A DNA stretch of 64,000 nucleotides from Streptococcus sanguinis (GTDB lineage: Bacteria > Bacillota > Bacilli > Lactobacillales > Streptococcaceae): contig CP040556.1 in assembly GCA_013378335.1 (NCBI GenBank), forward strand, positions 1,488,001 through 1,552,000, read 5' to 3'. The position numbers and the translations under genes are program-made. Shown here one piece after another: positions 47,585-58,675 of the stretch (positions are counted from its first letter, which is position 1; every line of letters starts with the position of its first letter). The notes beneath the pieces were generated by a model. It was given only the letters and a program-made list of their open reading frames with translations, was not told the DNA's origin and ran no database searches.

Positions 47585-47677
47585 CTTCATGGTTTGCGCT
47601 ATTCATCACTTCCATAACTCACTAACTGAGTGAGCTTTTGGCTGACTATAAGATAAACAAATCGGCTCTATTTACTG

Positions 47678-50600
47678 CTACTCCTCGGAGTCGCTTTTCT
47701 TTTTACGTCGCTTGAAGGCCAAGCCCAAGGCTCCTATGCCCAGAGCCAGGATGGAAGCCTTGCTCTCCGTTTCCCCTGTCTGAGGCAAACGACCTCTGGA
47801 AATCATATCCAACTCAGACTGTCTTGCTGAAGCTGACAGACTTTCAGATATGCTCTGACTAGCTGACAGGCTAGTAGACAAGCTTTCCGATACAGACTGG
47901 CTGACACGGGCAAGCTCGCTGAGACTGACTGCTGCTGACAGTGACATTGACTCGCTGATTGACTGCGAATCACTGATAGAAGCACTTTCTGAACCAGACA
48001 GACTAGCCGACGTGCTTGCACTTACTGATGCACTCGTCGATGCGGATGTGCTTGCACTTACGGACGCACTTAGTGAAGCAGATACACTTGCCATCGCTAA
48101 GGCAGACGCCTGCACTGAATTGGATTCGCTGATTGATGCAGAAGTACTTGCGCTTACAGACGCACTCGTTGAGGCAGACGTACTTGCAGAAACAGATGCG
48201 CTCGTTGAGGCTGAGGTACTTGCACTTACCGACGCACTCGTTGAGGCCGACGTGCTTGCAGATACAGATGCACTAGTCGACGCGGATGTGCTGGCACTTA
48301 CGGATGCACTCGTTGATGCTGAGGTGCTTGCACTTACAGACGCACTCGTTGAAGCAGACGTACTTGCTGACACAGACGCACTCGTCGATGCGGACGTGCT
48401 TGCACTTACGGACGCGCTGGTTGAGGCTGACGTACTTGCTGATACAGAGGCACTCGTCGATGCTGAGGTACTTGCACTTACTGATGCACTCGTTGATGCT
48501 GAGGTACTTGCACTTACTGATGCGCTAGTCGATGCGGACGTACTTGCGGATACTGACGCGCTGGTCGATGCCGACGTACTTGCAGATACTGACGCACTCG
48601 TCGATGCTGAGGTACTTGCACTTACAGATGCGCTCGTTGATGCCAACGTACTTGCGGATACTGACGCACTCGTCGACGCTGAGGTACTTGCGGATACAGA
48701 GGCACTGGTTGAAGCGGACGTACTTGCACTTACCGATGCACTCGTCGAGGCGGACGTGCTTGCAGATACTGATGCACTTGTGGACGCGGATTCACTTGCA
48801 CTTACGGATGCGCTCGTTGAGGCTGAGGTACTTGCACTTACGGATGCGCTCGTTGAGGCTGATGTACTTGCAGATACGGACGCACTTGTCGATGCGGACG
48901 TGCTCGCTGATACTGAGGCACTCGTCGATGCGGACGTGCTGGCACTTACTGATGCGCTGGTTGAGGCGGACGTGCTTGCACTTACTGACGCACTTGTCGA
49001 AGCCGATTCGCTCGCACTTACTGACGCGCTAGTCGACGCGGACGTGCTTGCTGACACAGACGCACTCGTTGAGGCTGAGGTACTTGCACTTGTAGATGCG
49101 GACGTGCTGGCGGATACAGAGGCACTCATCGAAGCTGACGTACTTGCAGATACTGACGCACTTGTCGACGCTGATTCACTTGCACTTACAGATGCGCTGG
49201 TTGACGCAGACGTGCTTGCAGATACGGATGCGCTCGTTGAAGCCGAGGTGCTTGCGCTTACTGACGCGCTCGTGGACGCGGACGTACTTGCAGATACTGA
49301 AGCGCTCGTGGACGCTGAGGTGCTTGCACTCACTGACGCACTCGTCGATGCTGACGTACTTGCAGAAACAGATGCACTCGTGGACGCAGACGTACTTGCA
49401 CTTACTGACGCACTCGTTGAGGCGGACGTGCTTGCGGATACAGATGCGCTGGTTGAGGCAGACGTACTTGCAGATACAGATGCGCTCGTGGACGCTGAGG
49501 TGCTTGCACTCACTGACGCACTCGTCGATGCTGACGTACTTGCAGAAACAGATGCACTCGTCGATGCAGACGTACTTGCACTTACGGATGCGCTCGTGGA
49601 CGCCGACGTACTTGCAGATACGGATGCACTCGTTGAAGCTGATTCACTTGCACTTACTGATGCACTGGTTGAAGCGGACTCGCTTGCACTTACCGATGCA
49701 CTTGTGGACGCTGATTCACTTGCACTTACCGACGCACTCGTTGAGGCCGACGTGCTTGCAGATACAGATGCACTAGTCGACGCGGATGTGCTGGCACTTA
49801 CGGATGCACTCGTTGATGCTGAGGTGCTTGCACTTACAGACGCACTCGTTGAAGCAGACGTACTTGCTGACACAGACGCACTCGTCGATGCGGACGTGCT
49901 TGCACTTACGGACGCGCTGGTTGAGGCTGACGTACTTGCTGATACAGAGGCACTCGTCGATGCTGAGGTACTTGCACTTACTGATGCACTCGTTGATGCT
50001 GAGGTACTTGCGCTTACGGACGCACTCGTGGAGGCTGAAGTACTTGCACTCACTGACGCACTCGTAGACGCTGAAGTGCTTGCGGAAACTGACGCACTTG
50101 TCGATGCTGAAGTACTTGCGCTTACAGACGCACTCGTCGACGCTGAAGTGCTTGCGGAAACTGATGCGCTTGTTGAGGCGGACGTACTTGCTGATACAGA
50201 TGCACTTGTTGAGGCGGACGTGCTTGCGGATACAGATGCGCTGGTTGAGGCAGACGTACTTGCAGATACAGATGCGCTCGTGGACGCGGATTCACTTGCA
50301 CTTACGGATGCGCTCGTTGAGGCGGATGTACTTGCACTTACGGACGCGCTTGTGGATGCGGACGTGCTTGCGGACACTGACGCGCTCGTGGAAGCTGAGG
50401 TACTTGCACTTACGGACGCACTGGTCGATGCTGATGTGCTTGCACTTACGGATGCACTCGTCGAAGCGGAGGTGCTTGCTGAAATTGACGCACTTGTAGA
50501 CGCTGAGGTACTTGCACTTACAGACGCACTCGTTGAAGCGGACGTGCTGGCAGATACTGACGCGCTGGTAGACGCCGATGTGCTGGCAGATACTGACGCG

Positions 50601-53600
50601 CTCGTTGAGGCGGACGTGCTTGCTGATACGGATGCACTCGTCGACGCTGACGTGCTGGCAGACACTGACGCACTCGTCGACGCGGATGTGCTTGCGGATA
50701 CTGACGCACTCGTTGAGGCTGACGTACTTGCACTTACAGATGCGCTGGTTGATGCAGACGTGCTTGCTGAGACAGAGGCACTAGTCAACGCTGACGTGCT
50801 GGCGCTTACGGATGCACTCGTTGATGCTGAGGTGCTTGCACTTACAGACGCACTCGTTGAAGCAGACGTACTTGCTGACACAGACGCACTCGTCGATGCG
50901 GACGTGCTTGCACTTACGGACGCGCTGGTTGAGGCTGACGTACTTGCTGATACAGAGGCACTCGTCGATGCTGAGGTACTTGCACTTACTGATGCACTCG
51001 TTGAAGCTGACGTACTTGCGGAAACTGATGCACTCGTTGAGGCTGACGTACTTGCGCTTACTGACGCACTCGTTGAAGCTGAGATACTTGCTGAAACTGA
51101 CGCACTTGTTGAGGCGGATGTACTTGCAGATACTGATGCACTTGTGGACGCGGATTCACTTGCACTTACGGATGCGCTCGTTGAGGCGGAGGTACTTGCA
51201 CTTACGGATGCGCTCGTTGAGGCTGATGTACTTGCACTTAATGATGCACTCGTTGAGGCAGATGTACTTGCACTTACTGACGCACTCGTTGAGGCGGATG
51301 TACTTGCTGAGACAGATGCACTCGTTGAAGCTGAGGTACTTGCACTTAATGATGCACTCGTTGAGGCAGATGTACTTGCACTTACTGACGCACTCGTTGA
51401 GGCCGACGCACTTGCGCTTACAGACGCACTCGTTGAGGCGGAGGTACTTGCTGATACTGAGGCACTCGTCGATGCGGACGTGCTGGCTGACACTGACGCA
51501 CTAGTAGACGCCGAGGTGCTTGCTGAAACTGATGCACTCGTTGAAGCAGACGTACTTGCAGATACAGAGGCACTCGTTGAGGCTGAGGTACTTGCTGATA
51601 CTGAGGCACTCGTCGATGCGGACGTGCTGGCAGATACTGACGCGCTGGTAGACGCCGATGTGCTGGCAGATACTGACGCGCTCGTTGAGGCGGACGTGCT
51701 TGCTGATACGGATGCACTCGTCGACGCTGACGTGCTGGCAGACACTGACGCGCTCGTTGAAGCAGACGTACTTGCACTTACGGACGCACTTGTTGAGGCC
51801 GACGTGCTTGCACTTACGGATGCACTTGTTGAGGCCGACGTGCTTGCTGAGACAGAGGCACTCGTTGAAGCTGACTCGCTCGCACTTACGGACGCACTCG
51901 TTGAGGCAGACGTACTTGCACTTACGGATGCGCTGGTCGATGCAGACGTACTTGCAGATACAGATGCACTCGTTGAAGCCGATGTACTTGCACTTACCGA
52001 CGCGCTCGTTGAAGCCGATGTACTTGCACTTACCGATGCGCTCGTGGAAGCTGACGTGCTGGCAGATACGGACGCACTCGTTGAAGCTGACGTGCTGGCT
52101 GATACTGAAGCGCTCGTCGACGCGGACGTACTTGCACTTACCGACGCGCTCGTTGAAGCCGACGTACTTGCACTTACGGATGCGCTTGTTGAAGCCGAAG
52201 TGCTTGCAGATACTGACGCGCTCGTTGAAGCCGATGTACTTGCACTTACCGACGCGCTCGTTGAAGCCGATGTACTTGCACTTACCGATGCGCTCGTGGA
52301 AGCTGACGTGCTGGCAGATACGGACGCACTCGTTGAAGCTGACGTGCTGGCTGATACTGAAGCGCTCGTCGACGCGGACGTACTTGCACTTACCGACGCG
52401 CTCGTTGAAGCCGACGTACTTGCACTTACGGATGCGCTTGTTGAAGCCGAAGTGCTTGCAGATACTGACGCGCTCGTTGAAGCCGATGTACTTGCACTTA
52501 CGGACGCGCTCGTTGAAGCAGATGTGCTTGCACTTACGGACGCACTCGTTGAAGCAGACGTACTTGCGGATACTGACGCGCTGGTGGACGCGGAGGTACT
52601 TGCAGAAACAGATGCACTTGTGGACGCGGACGTACTTGCACTTACAGACGCGCTCGTTGAAGCCGACGTACTTGCTGAAACTGATGCACTTGTGGAAGCG
52701 GACGTGCTTGCTGACACTGACGCGCTGGTTGAGGCAGACGTACTTGCAGAAACTGACGCACTCGTCGATGCAGACGTACTTGCACTTACGGATGCACTAG
52801 TTGAGGCGGACGTGCTTGCGGATACTGACGCACTAGTAGACGCGGAGGTACTTGCGCTTACCGACGCACTCGTCGACGCGGACGTACTTGCGCTTACTGA
52901 CGCACTTGTGGACGCGGACGTACTTGCACTTACCGACGCGCTCGTTGAAGCAGACGTACTTGCACTTACCGACGCACTCGTCGATGCTGACGTGCTTGCT
53001 GACACAGACGCACTAGTAGACGCTGAGGTACTTGCACTTACTGACGCGCTCGTTGATGCTGACGTACTTGCGCTTACGGACGCACTCGTCGATGCTGAGG
53101 TACTTGCAGAGACAGACGCACTCGTCGATGCAGACGTGCTTGCGGATACTGATGCGCTAGTCGACGCGGACGTGCTGGCTGATACAGATGCACTCGTTGA
53201 GGCGGATTCGCTTGCGGATACTGATGCACTCGTTGAAGCCGACGTGCTGGCTGATATTGACGCACTCGTTGAAGCTGACGTGCTGGCTGATACTGAAGCG
53301 CTCGTCGACGCGGACGTGCTTGCACTTACTGATGCACTCGTTGACGCAGACGTGCTTGCACTTACTGACGCACTTGTGGACGCGGACGTGCTTGCTGACA
53401 CAGACGCACTGGTGGACGCAGACGTGCTGGCTGATACAGATGCACTCGTTGAGGCCGATGTACTTGCGGATACTGAAGCGCTGGTCGATGCCGACGTACT
53501 TGCAGATACGGACGCACTCGTCGATGCTGAGGTACTTGCACTTACCGACGCACTTGTGGACGCGGACGTACTTGCAGATACGGACGCACTGGTTGAGGCG

Positions 53601-56446
53601 GATTCGCTCGCAGATACTGATGCACTGGTTGAGGCTGAGGTACTTGCGCTTACTGACGCACTCGTAGACGCGGACGTGCTTGCGGATACTGATGCGCTGG
53701 TGGACGCGGACGTACTTGCACTTACGGATGCACTCGTCGATGCGGATGTACTTGCGCTTACTGACGCACTCGTCGATGCTGAGGTGCTTGCACTTACGGA
53801 TGCACTCGTTGAAGCTGAGGTGCTTGCACTTACTGATGCGCTCGTTGAGGCGGACGTGCTTGCGGATACTGACGCGCTCGTTGAGGCGGACGTGCTTGCT
53901 GAGACAGAGGCACTAGTCGACGCTGACGTGCTGGCTGATACTGAAGCGCTCGTCGATGCGGACGTGCTTGCGCTCACTGATGCGCTAGTCGACGCTGACG
54001 TGCTGGCTGAGACAGACGCACTCGTTGAGGCAGACGTACTTGCGGATACTGATGCGCTAGTCGATGCGGATGTGCTTGCGGATACTGACGCACTCGTTGA
54101 TGCGGACGTACTTGCGGAAACAGACGCACTCGTTGAGGCTGACGTACTTGCACTTACCGATGCACTCGTTGAAGCCGAGGTACTTGCACTTGTAGATGCG
54201 CTAGTCGACGCTGACGTGCTGGCTGATACAGATGCACTCATTGAAGCCGAGGTACTTGCAGATACGGATGCGCTAGTCGATGCAGACGTACTTGCGCTTA
54301 CAGATGCACTGGTTGAGGCAGACGTACTTGCACTTACCGATGCACTGGTTGAGGCTGAGGTACTTGCGCTTACTGACGCACTAGTCGACGCGGACGTGCT
54401 GGCTGATACAGATGCGCTCGTTGAGGCAGATGTGCTTGCGGATACTGACGCACTCGTTGAAGCTGACGTGCTTGCTGACACAGACGCGCTCGTTGAAGCC
54501 GATGTACTTGCAGATACGGATGCGCTAGTCGATGCAGACGTACTTGCTGAAACTGACGCACTTGTTGAAGCTGACGTGCTGGCTGATACGGATGCGCTAG
54601 TCGACGCGGACGTACTTGCACTTACCGACGCGCTCGTTGAAGCCGACGTACTTGCACTTACGGATGCGCTTGTTGAAGCCGAAGTGCTTGCAGATACTGA
54701 CGCGCTGGTCGACGCCGACGTGCTGGCTGATACGGATGCACTAGTTGAGGCGGACGTGCTTGCGGATACTGACGCACTAGTAGACGCGGAGGTACTTGCG
54801 CTTACCGACGCACTCGTCGACGCGGACGTACTTGCGCTTACTGACGCACTTGTGGACGCGGACGTGCTGGCAGACACTGACGCACTCGTTGAAGCTGAGG
54901 TGCTTGCACTTACTGAAGCACTTGTCGACGCAGACGTACTTGCAGATACTGAAGCACTAGCTGAAGCTGACGTACTTGCGGATACTGACGCACTCGTTGA
55001 CGCTGAAGTACTTGCCGACACAGAAGCACTCGTCGATGCGGATGTCGAAGCTGATGTTAAAGCTGAACGACTTGATGCAAGATCTTTTACTACTCTATTC
55101 GCAGGGATAGTATCTGTAGATGAGTCTGGATAAGTAATGGTAACCGTTCCATCTGGAGAGACGGTAATTCTAGCAGCAGCTGGTATCTCAGGATTTGCTG
55201 CTCTTACCGCGGCAGCTACAGCATTTCTCTCAGTTGTAGATAATCTAGAAACGTCATTTACATAAGTTATAGACGGATCAGCAGGATCGTACTTTTCATT
55301 TTGACTTTTAACAGTAAGGATAAATCTTTCGAGTCCATTCCGATTAGCATTATCTACCATTGGAGTGGCATTTCCTGAAGGGTCCCACGCAACTATATAA
55401 CGAGTATAAAAACCAATAACTGTATCTGTAGGAACCTCACCAAACATTCTAGTTAGTAGAGGATTTTGTACAGTAGCATTACCAGGCTGACCAAGATTCT
55501 CTGTTGAATATTTTACCCAATTAGGAGAAAGGAAAGTACTATTAGCACCACCTTCAACATTTCGGATGACAACTCTATTAACTTGACCGCTATTATCAGT
55601 GGTTTCTACATAAAATTCAAAGGATTCACCACGGTATACTACATAATCCCCAGATTTCACTTGGGGAGCTTCTGTATCAACAGCATTCGCTACATCACGA
55701 CGCGTTCTTCTCCGCCCTGTCTGGCTAGAAGCTTCTGTTGACTGCTGACCGCTTTCGGATTTAGCACTCTCTGATGTAGAGGTGGTAGATGTCTGACTAG
55801 CTGAGACTGACTCTGATGCACTAGCAGACGCGCTAGTGCTTGCACTCACTGAATCAGATGTACTTGAAGACACTGAAAGAGACTCAGAAACACTTAAGGA
55901 TTCTGAGACTGACTGAGATGTGCTGGCACTGACAGAGGCAGAGCTAGACTGTGACATTGACTCTGAAGCTGAGATGCTGGCAGAGATGGATGCACTGACA
56001 GAAGCACTGGCACTGGCTGAGGAGGTATCTGATACAGACTCTGACTCAGTATGTGAGCTTGCCGTTGCGGTCGCTGCCTCAGCAGCACTGCTTTCTTCTC
56101 CTAAAACTGTTTCACCACGTGTCGCTAAAACGTCTGTCGTGTCAATGACTTTTTCCAGAGCCTGATCTTCTTCCGCATGGACGATTGTGTTTGTTACAAT
56201 AGCTCCGCCCAGCACAGCCCCCGTGGCGACAATGCCCCTCAAAAAGTCTATGCCGCTCTTCTTATCGGTAACTTGTTCTTCCGTTACCTTGAGCTCGATC
56301 GATGAAAGGCCTCCCCCTCTCATTGATCTAAAAAGGCCGAACTGTGATGTCGCAGCACGCAGCCAATGCTTGCCCGATTTAATCAGCTTAAAACGAGTCA
56401 CGCGCTCTACTTCGTGGTACTTACCTTTTTGACGCTTAAAAAACAT
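47678..56446 (-). CDS. srpA: SrpA serine-rich repeat sialoglycan-binding adhesin
   Basis: Glycosylated surface adhesin of 2,922 residues exported by SecA2/SecY2 and anchored by sortase; relatives (GspB, Hsa, SrpA) bind sialoglycans on platelets and salivary mucins. Layout: long atypical signal peptide with [18 protein letters not shown] (about 1-92); short Ser-rich region (about 140-245); RRRTRR; Siglec-like plus unique domain (about 255-460) with the sialic-acid motif GFYTRY at 345-350; a second Ser-rich region of [12 protein letters not shown] repeats (about 465-2,800); LPQTGE near 2,884, hydrophobic helix and KRRKKK tail. It is several hundred residues longer than I recall for SK36 SrpA. 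The frame is open throughout despite extreme repetition. An extended -10 (TGGTAAAAT) lies about 50 bases upstream. Confidence 0.95.
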   Translation of the reverse strand: MFFKRQKGKYHEVERVTRFKLIKSGKHWLRAATSQFGLFRSMRGGGLSSIELKVTEEQVTDKKSGIDFLRGIVATGAVLGGAIVTNTIVHAEEDQALEKVIDTTDVLATRGETVLGEESSAAEAATATASSHTESESVSDTSSASASASVSASISASISASESMSQSSSASVSASTSQSVSESLSVSESLSVSSSTSDSVSASTSASASASESVSASQTSTTSTSESAKSESGQQSTEASSQTGRRRTRRDVANAVDTEAPQVKSGDYVVYRGESFEFYVETTDNSGQVNRVVIRNVEGGANSTFLSPNWVKYSTENLGQPGNATVQNPLLTRMFGEVPTDTVIGFYTRYIVAWDPSGNATPMVDNANRNGLERFILTVKSQNEKYDPADPSITYVNDVSRLSTTERNAVAAAVRAANPEIPAAARITVSPDGTVTITYPDSSTDTIPANRVVKDLASSRSALTSASTSASTSASVSASTSASTSASVSASTSASASASVSASTSASTSASVSASTSASTSASVSASTSASTSASVSASTSASTSASVSASTSASTSASVSASTSASTSASVSASTSASTSASVSASTSASTSASVSASTSASTSASVSASTSASTSASVSASTSASTSASVSASTSASTSASVSASTSASTSASVSASTSASTSASVSASTSASTSASVSASTSASTSASVSASTSASTSASVSASTSASTSASVSASTSASTSASVSASTSASMSASVSASTSASTSASTSASTSASTSASVSASTSASTSASVSASTSASTSASVSASTSASTSASVSASTSASTSASVSASTSASTSASVSASTSASTSASVSASTSASTSASVSASTSASTSASVSASTSASTSASVSASTSASTSASVSASTSASTSASVSASTSASTSASVSASTSASTSASVSASTSASTSASVSASTSASTSASVSASESASTSASVSASTSASTSASVSASTSASTSASVSASTSASTSASVSASTSASTSASVSASTSASTSASVSASTSASTSASVSASTSASTSASVSASTSASTSASVSASTSASTSASISASTSASTSASVSASESASTSASVSASTSASTSASVSASTSASTSASVSASTSASTSASVSASTSASTSASVSASTSASTSASVSASTSASTSASVSASTSASTSASVSASTSASTSASVSASTSASTSASVSASTSASTSASVSASTSASTSASVSASTSASTSASVSASTSASTSASVSASTSASTSASVSASTSASTSASVSASTSASTSASVSASTSASTSASVSASTSASTSASVSASTSASTSASVSASTSASTSASVSASTSASTSASVSASTSASTSASVSASTSASTSASVSASTSASTSASVSASTSASTSASVSASTSASTSASVSASTSASTSASVSASTSASTSASVSASTSASTSASVSASTSASTSASVSASTSASTSASVSASTSASTSASVSASTSASTSASVSASTSASTSASVSASTSASTSASVSASTSASTSASVSASESASTSASVSASTSASTSASVSASTSASTSASVSASTSASTSASVSASTSASTSASVSASTSASTSASVSASTSASTSASVSASTSASTSASVSASTSASTSASVSASTSASTSASVSASTSASTSASVSASTSASTSASVSASTSASTSASVSASASASTSASVSASTSASTSASLSASTSASTSASVSASTSASTSASVSASTSASTSASLSASTSASTSASVSASTSASTSASVSASESASTSASVSASTSASTSASVSASISASTSASVSASTSASTSASVSASTSASTSASVSASTSASTSASVSASTSASTSASVSASTSASTSASVSASTSASTSASVSASTSASTSASVSASTSALTSASVSASTSASTSASVSASTSASTSASVSASTSASTSASVSASTSASTSASVSASTSASTSASVSASTSASTSASVSASTSASTSASVSASTSASTSASISASTSASTSASVSASTSASTSASVSASTSASTSASVSASTSASTSASVSASTSASTSASVSASESASTSASVSASTSASTSASVSASTSASTSASVSASTSASTSASVSASTSASTSASVSASTSASTSASVSASTSASTSASVSASTSASTSASVSASTSASTSASVSASTSASTSASVSASTSASTSASVSASTSASTSASVSASTSASTSASVSASTSASTSASVSASTSASTSASVSASTSASTSASVSASESASTSASVSASESASTSASVSASESASTSASVSASTSASTSASVSASTSASTSASVSASTSASTSASVSASTSASTSASVSASTSASTSASVSASTSASTSASVSASTSASTSASVSASTSASTSASVSASTSASTSASVSASTSASTSASVSASTSASTSASVSASTSASTSASVSASESASTSASVSASTSASMSASVSASTSASTSASTSASTSASVSASTSASTSASVSASESASTSASVSASTSASTSASVSASTSASTSASVSASTSASTSASVSASTSASTSASVSASTSASTSASVSASESASTSASVSASTSASTSASVSASTSASTSASVSASTSASTSASVSASTLASTSASVSASTSASTSASVSASTSASTSASVSASTSASTSASVSASTSASTSASVSASTSASTSASVSASTSASTSASVSASTSASTSASVSASTSASTSASVSASTSASTSASVSASTSASTSASVSASTSASTSASVSASTSASTSASVSASTSASTSASVSASTSASISESNSVQASALAMASVSASLSASVSASTSASTSASVSASTSASLSGSESASISDSQSISESMSLSAAVSLSELARVSQSVSESLSTSLSASQSISESLSASARQSELDMISRGRLPQTGETESKASILALGIGALGLAFKRRKKKSDSEE
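48030..55066 (-). repeat. SRR2 serine-rich repeat tract of srpA
   Basis: About 7 kb of repeats with a basic 36-base (12-residue) period, [16 protein letters not shown], with occasional Glu, Ile, Leu, Met replacements. Longer blocks are reused: 48237-48510 reappears at an offset of exactly 1,500 bases (and partly again near 50,810), 50,530-50,680 recurs 1,080 bases later, and a 252-base unit is tandemly doubled at about 51,972-52,475. The tract holds the glycan acceptor sites. Confidence 0.92.
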
Positions 56447-56490
56447 AACTCTCCCTTTAATTTATATCCTTTTAAAACTCTATTACTCTC

Positions 56491-56499
56491 ATTTTACCA
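56491..56499 (-). promoter_or_regulatory. Probable srpA promoter (extended -10)
   Basis: TGGTAAAAT on the minus strand, 45 bases before the ATG; TTCATT sits 16 bases upstream as a weak -35. AAAGGGAGAG precedes the start. Confidence 0.45.
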
Positions 56500-56624
56500 C
56501 ACTATTAAATAAAATGAACAATAAAATACTTATTTTTTTGCTGAAATTGTTTTCAATCATTTCCAAAGATATTCATATTCAAAAAGAATCACCTTTCTTC
56601 CATATTCCATAACCTTTTGCAATA

Positions 56625-56646
56625 GAAAAAACGCCAAACAGCGTTT
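56625..56646 (-). terminator. Terminator of tRNA-Ser
   Basis: AAACGC / GCGTTT hairpin with a six-base loop followed by U on the minus strand. Confidence 0.7.
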
Positions 56647-56660
56647 CTTGCATCTTATAA

Positions 56661-56748
56661 CGGAAGACATGGGATTCGAACCCACGCACGCTTTTACACG
56701 CCTACTGCGTTTCCAACACAGCCTCTTAAGCCTCTTGAGTAATCTTCC
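56661..56748 (-). tRNA. tRNA-Ser (anticodon GGA)
   Basis: An 88-base cloverleaf: acceptor GGAAGAT / GTCTTCC with discriminator G, D arm, anticodon loop TTGGAAA (GGA), a long variable arm as required for class II serine tRNAs, and a GGTTCGAATCC T arm. The 3' CCA is not encoded. Confidence 0.95.
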
Positions 56749-56785
56749 ACAAAAGAGAAAGCCCAGCTTTCCCAAAACTTTAACC

Positions 56786-56794
56786 ATTATACCA
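56786..56794 (-). promoter_or_regulatory. tRNA-Ser promoter overlapping the upstream stop codon
   Basis: TGGTATAAT (extended -10, TATAAT 56791-56786) on the minus strand. Its TAA is the stop codon of the DUF695 gene, so the tRNA promoter lies within the end of that coding region. Confidence 0.65.
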
Positions 56795-57623
56795 CATTAC
56801 AGCCCCAACCGCCATAGTTTCCGTTAAATTTTTTCACAAATTCGACCAAAGTCCAAACATTCTGGTTCAAATCAAAGATTTCCGTCGTATCCATACGAAT
56901 CACATGCAGCTGATAAGGTTTGTCCGCATCTTCTATCTTTTCAGCAGATACGAGGCTATAGCCCAACTCTTCGACTTCCTTTAGAAAACCATCTCGGTCT
57001 TCCTCAGACGCAAAATAGGCCCAATGGTCAATCTCGCGCTCCTGACTATGGTCATCGCCGTCTTGCTCCAGCTGGTACCAGACCCGCTGGTTGAGAATGG
57101 TCTGATACTCGTATTCATTAGGATAGAGAAAGTCAAAGTACTGATCCCACTCCTCATCTTCCAAGGTCGCCGAGTCATAGCGGCGGTCTGGAAAGTCGAG
57201 CATCACGTTTGCAATCGGATCCAGATGGCTTTTCTTATCTTGCAGATAGTAGTAAAACTCAATATTTCCATCTGTGGTAATCACACCAACATGAATACCA
57301 CCGACCTGGCCCAAAGCCTCAGAAAGCCGATCCTCAATCACATTCAGCTCCTTAAACTCTTCACTAGATGGAAAACCCGTCTCCCCATCATACTGGAGGA
57401 GCGATATCTTGAGCCTCATAGCATAGGCATAGAGAGGATAGGGTGCCTCATCAGCCAAGGCTAGATTCAAACGGATACTAGCTAGCTTGTCATCAATATA
57501 GGTCGAGAAAGATCCCCACTCACTCGGAAAAGGATCCTCAGCAGGAACCTCCAGCACTGCCTCTTGCACCTTTTCTTTCTCCTGCTCCTGCTTTTTACCA
57601 AAAAGATTCTTAAAAAAACTCAT
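56787..57623 (-). CDS. DUF695 and RraB-like domain protein
   Basis: Soluble acidic protein of 278 residues with no signal peptide. The N-terminal half (WGSFSTYIDDKLASIRLNLAL onward, about 35-160) is DUF695; the C-terminal half (about 165-278, FASEEDRDGFLKEVEELGY and HVIRMDTTEIFDLN) resembles the RraB (regulator of RNase activity B) fold family. Neither half has an assigned role in streptococci. ATG 57623 with GGGAAG upstream is preferred to a TTG two codons earlier. A promoter (TTGATT-17-TACAAT, 57725-57697) lies upstream. It stands between tmRNA and tRNA-Ser. Confidence 0.75.
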   Translation of the reverse strand: MSFFKNLFGKKQEQEKEKVQEAVLEVPAEDPFPSEWGSFSTYIDDKLASIRLNLALADEAPYPLYAYAMRLKISLLQYDGETGFPSSEEFKELNVIEDRLSEALGQVGGIHVGVITTDGNIEFYYYLQDKKSHLDPIANVMLDFPDRRYDSATLEDEEWDQYFDFLYPNEYEYQTILNQRVWYQLEQDGDDHSQEREIDHWAYFASEEDRDGFLKEVEELGYSLVSAEKIEDADKPYQLHVIRMDTTEIFDLNQNVWTLVEFVKKFNGNYGGWGCNVV

Positions 57624-57696
57624 ATCCAACTTCCCTTAATACTTATGAAATCGACCAACTAGAAATACAAATATTTCCTTTGTCATCACTAACATC

Positions 57697-57725
57697 ATTG
57701 TATTACTTTTTCAGACAGAAATCAA
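57697..57725 (-). promoter_or_regulatory. Promoter of the DUF695 gene
   Basis: TTGATT and TACAAT on the minus strand, 17 bases apart, about 75 bases before the ATG. Confidence 0.65.
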
Positions 57726-57745
57726 GATTCCCTGAAGAACGTAAA

Positions 57746-57774
57746 AGCAAAAAACGCTGATTTCTCAACGCTTT
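57746..57774 (-). terminator. tmRNA terminator
   Basis: AAAGCGTTGA / TCAGCGTTTT hairpin (two G-U pairs) with GAAA loop followed by further U on the minus strand. Confidence 0.7.
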
Positions 57775-57792
57775 AGAAAGGCTTTAAAATAA

Positions 57793-58138
57793 TGGAGCCG
57801 GTGGGAGTCGAACCCACGTCCAAACATCTGCTAACACATTTGTCTACAACCATAGGCTATGTATTGATTTAACTTAACTTTGACACATAGCTCAAGCCCA
57901 AGTCAAGCGAGTCTATCAATCTCTTGCAAAATCCCTAGACCAGATTTTGCCGTAGCTTGCTCATAATAAGACCTGTCATCAGACACAAGCAATCCGAATC
58001 GGGTCACGCTGGCTGGTTTTTAGGCAGCTACAGCGTAAGAATTGTTATTTTTTGCAGTTATATTTAACTGGCGTTTTACATCCGCTAGATGGGTTGCAAA
58101 ATGTGCCTCATAATGCCTGTCGAATCCGTAACGACCCC
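57793..58138 (-). ncRNA. ssrA: Transfer-messenger RNA (tmRNA)
   Basis: About 346 bases rescuing stalled ribosomes with SmpB. The 5' end GGGGTCGTTACGGATTCGAC and the 3' end GGTTCGACTCCCACCGGCTCC form the tRNA-like part. The tag frame (58055-58020) reads AKNNNSYAVAA then TAA. CCA is not encoded. Pseudoknot pairing is implied by GC-rich stretches but was not folded. Confidence 0.96.
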
Positions 58139-58151
58139 AAGACAATAGAAC

Positions 58152-58180
58152 ATTATAACAGAATCTGCTAAAAAAAGCAA
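58152..58180 (-). promoter_or_regulatory. ssrA promoter
   Basis: TTGCTT (58180-58175) and TATAAT (58157-58152) on the minus strand, 17 bases apart, with TG before the -10. The -35 lies within the U-rich tail of the preceding terminator. Confidence 0.75.
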
Positions 58181-58200
58181 AAGCCTGCACGCAGCAGGCC
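58170..58200 (-). terminator. Terminator after the SufT-like gene
   Basis: GCCTGC / GCAGGC stem with TTTTGCTTTTTTT tail on the minus strand. Confidence 0.75.
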
Positions 58201-58218
58201 AGTGCTTACTATCAGTTC

Positions 58219-58557
58219 TTAGCGAATCCCCAAAGCAATTCGAGCATAACGGCTCATCTTTTCCACAGTCCAAGCTGGGTACCAAACCAACTTAACATCC
58301 GTCTTGGTAACCTCTGGAACATCTGACATAGCATCATAGATCTGGTCAGTCAGAAGATCCGCCAGAGGGCATCCCATGGTTGTCAGGGTCATATCGATTT
58401 CTGTTTCCCCATTGGTCTCGTCAAAACGGATTTCATAGATCAAGCCTAGATTGACAATATCAATTCCTAGCTCTGGGTCAATGACCTGCTCCAAGCTCTC
58501 TAGAATACGTGTTTTAATCTTTTCAACTTCTTCAGGGCTGTATTTTTGTTCTGACAT
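58219..58557 (-). CDS. SufT/MIP18-family (DUF59) metal-sulfur cluster protein
   Basis: A 112-residue protein of the DUF59/MIP18 family linked to iron-sulfur cluster maturation. VIDPELGIDIVNLGLIYEI and TTMGCPLADLLTDQI (with the conserved Cys) are the signature. Its role here is inferred from the family. GGAGG lies upstream of the ATG. It follows rpoD by 118 bases, with no clear terminator between, and may be read from the rpoD operon. Confidence 0.9.
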   Translation of the reverse strand: MSEQKYSPEEVEKIKTRILESLEQVIDPELGIDIVNLGLIYEIRFDETNGETEIDMTLTTMGCPLADLLTDQIYDAMSDVPEVTKTDVKLVWYPAWTVEKMSRYARIALGIR

Positions 58558-58675
58558 GCAATATCCTCCTTATAGATATAGCAGAAATTTCAAGTTGCTT
58601 GAGGAGGCTTTGTTTTTCAGCTAGGATTGCCGACTTGACACTTCCTGCTCTGCCCCTCGTTGCGCTCTTCAATTC

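Noticed and set aside
48012..55133. A 2,373-codon open frame on the plus strand antisense to srpA ([18 protein letters not shown])
   Set aside because: It is a by-product of the 36-base repeat: the Ser/Ala/Thr/Val codons used never give stops in this antisense frame. It lacks its own ribosome site and non-repetitive domains. Other Leu/Arg-rich frames there arise the same way.
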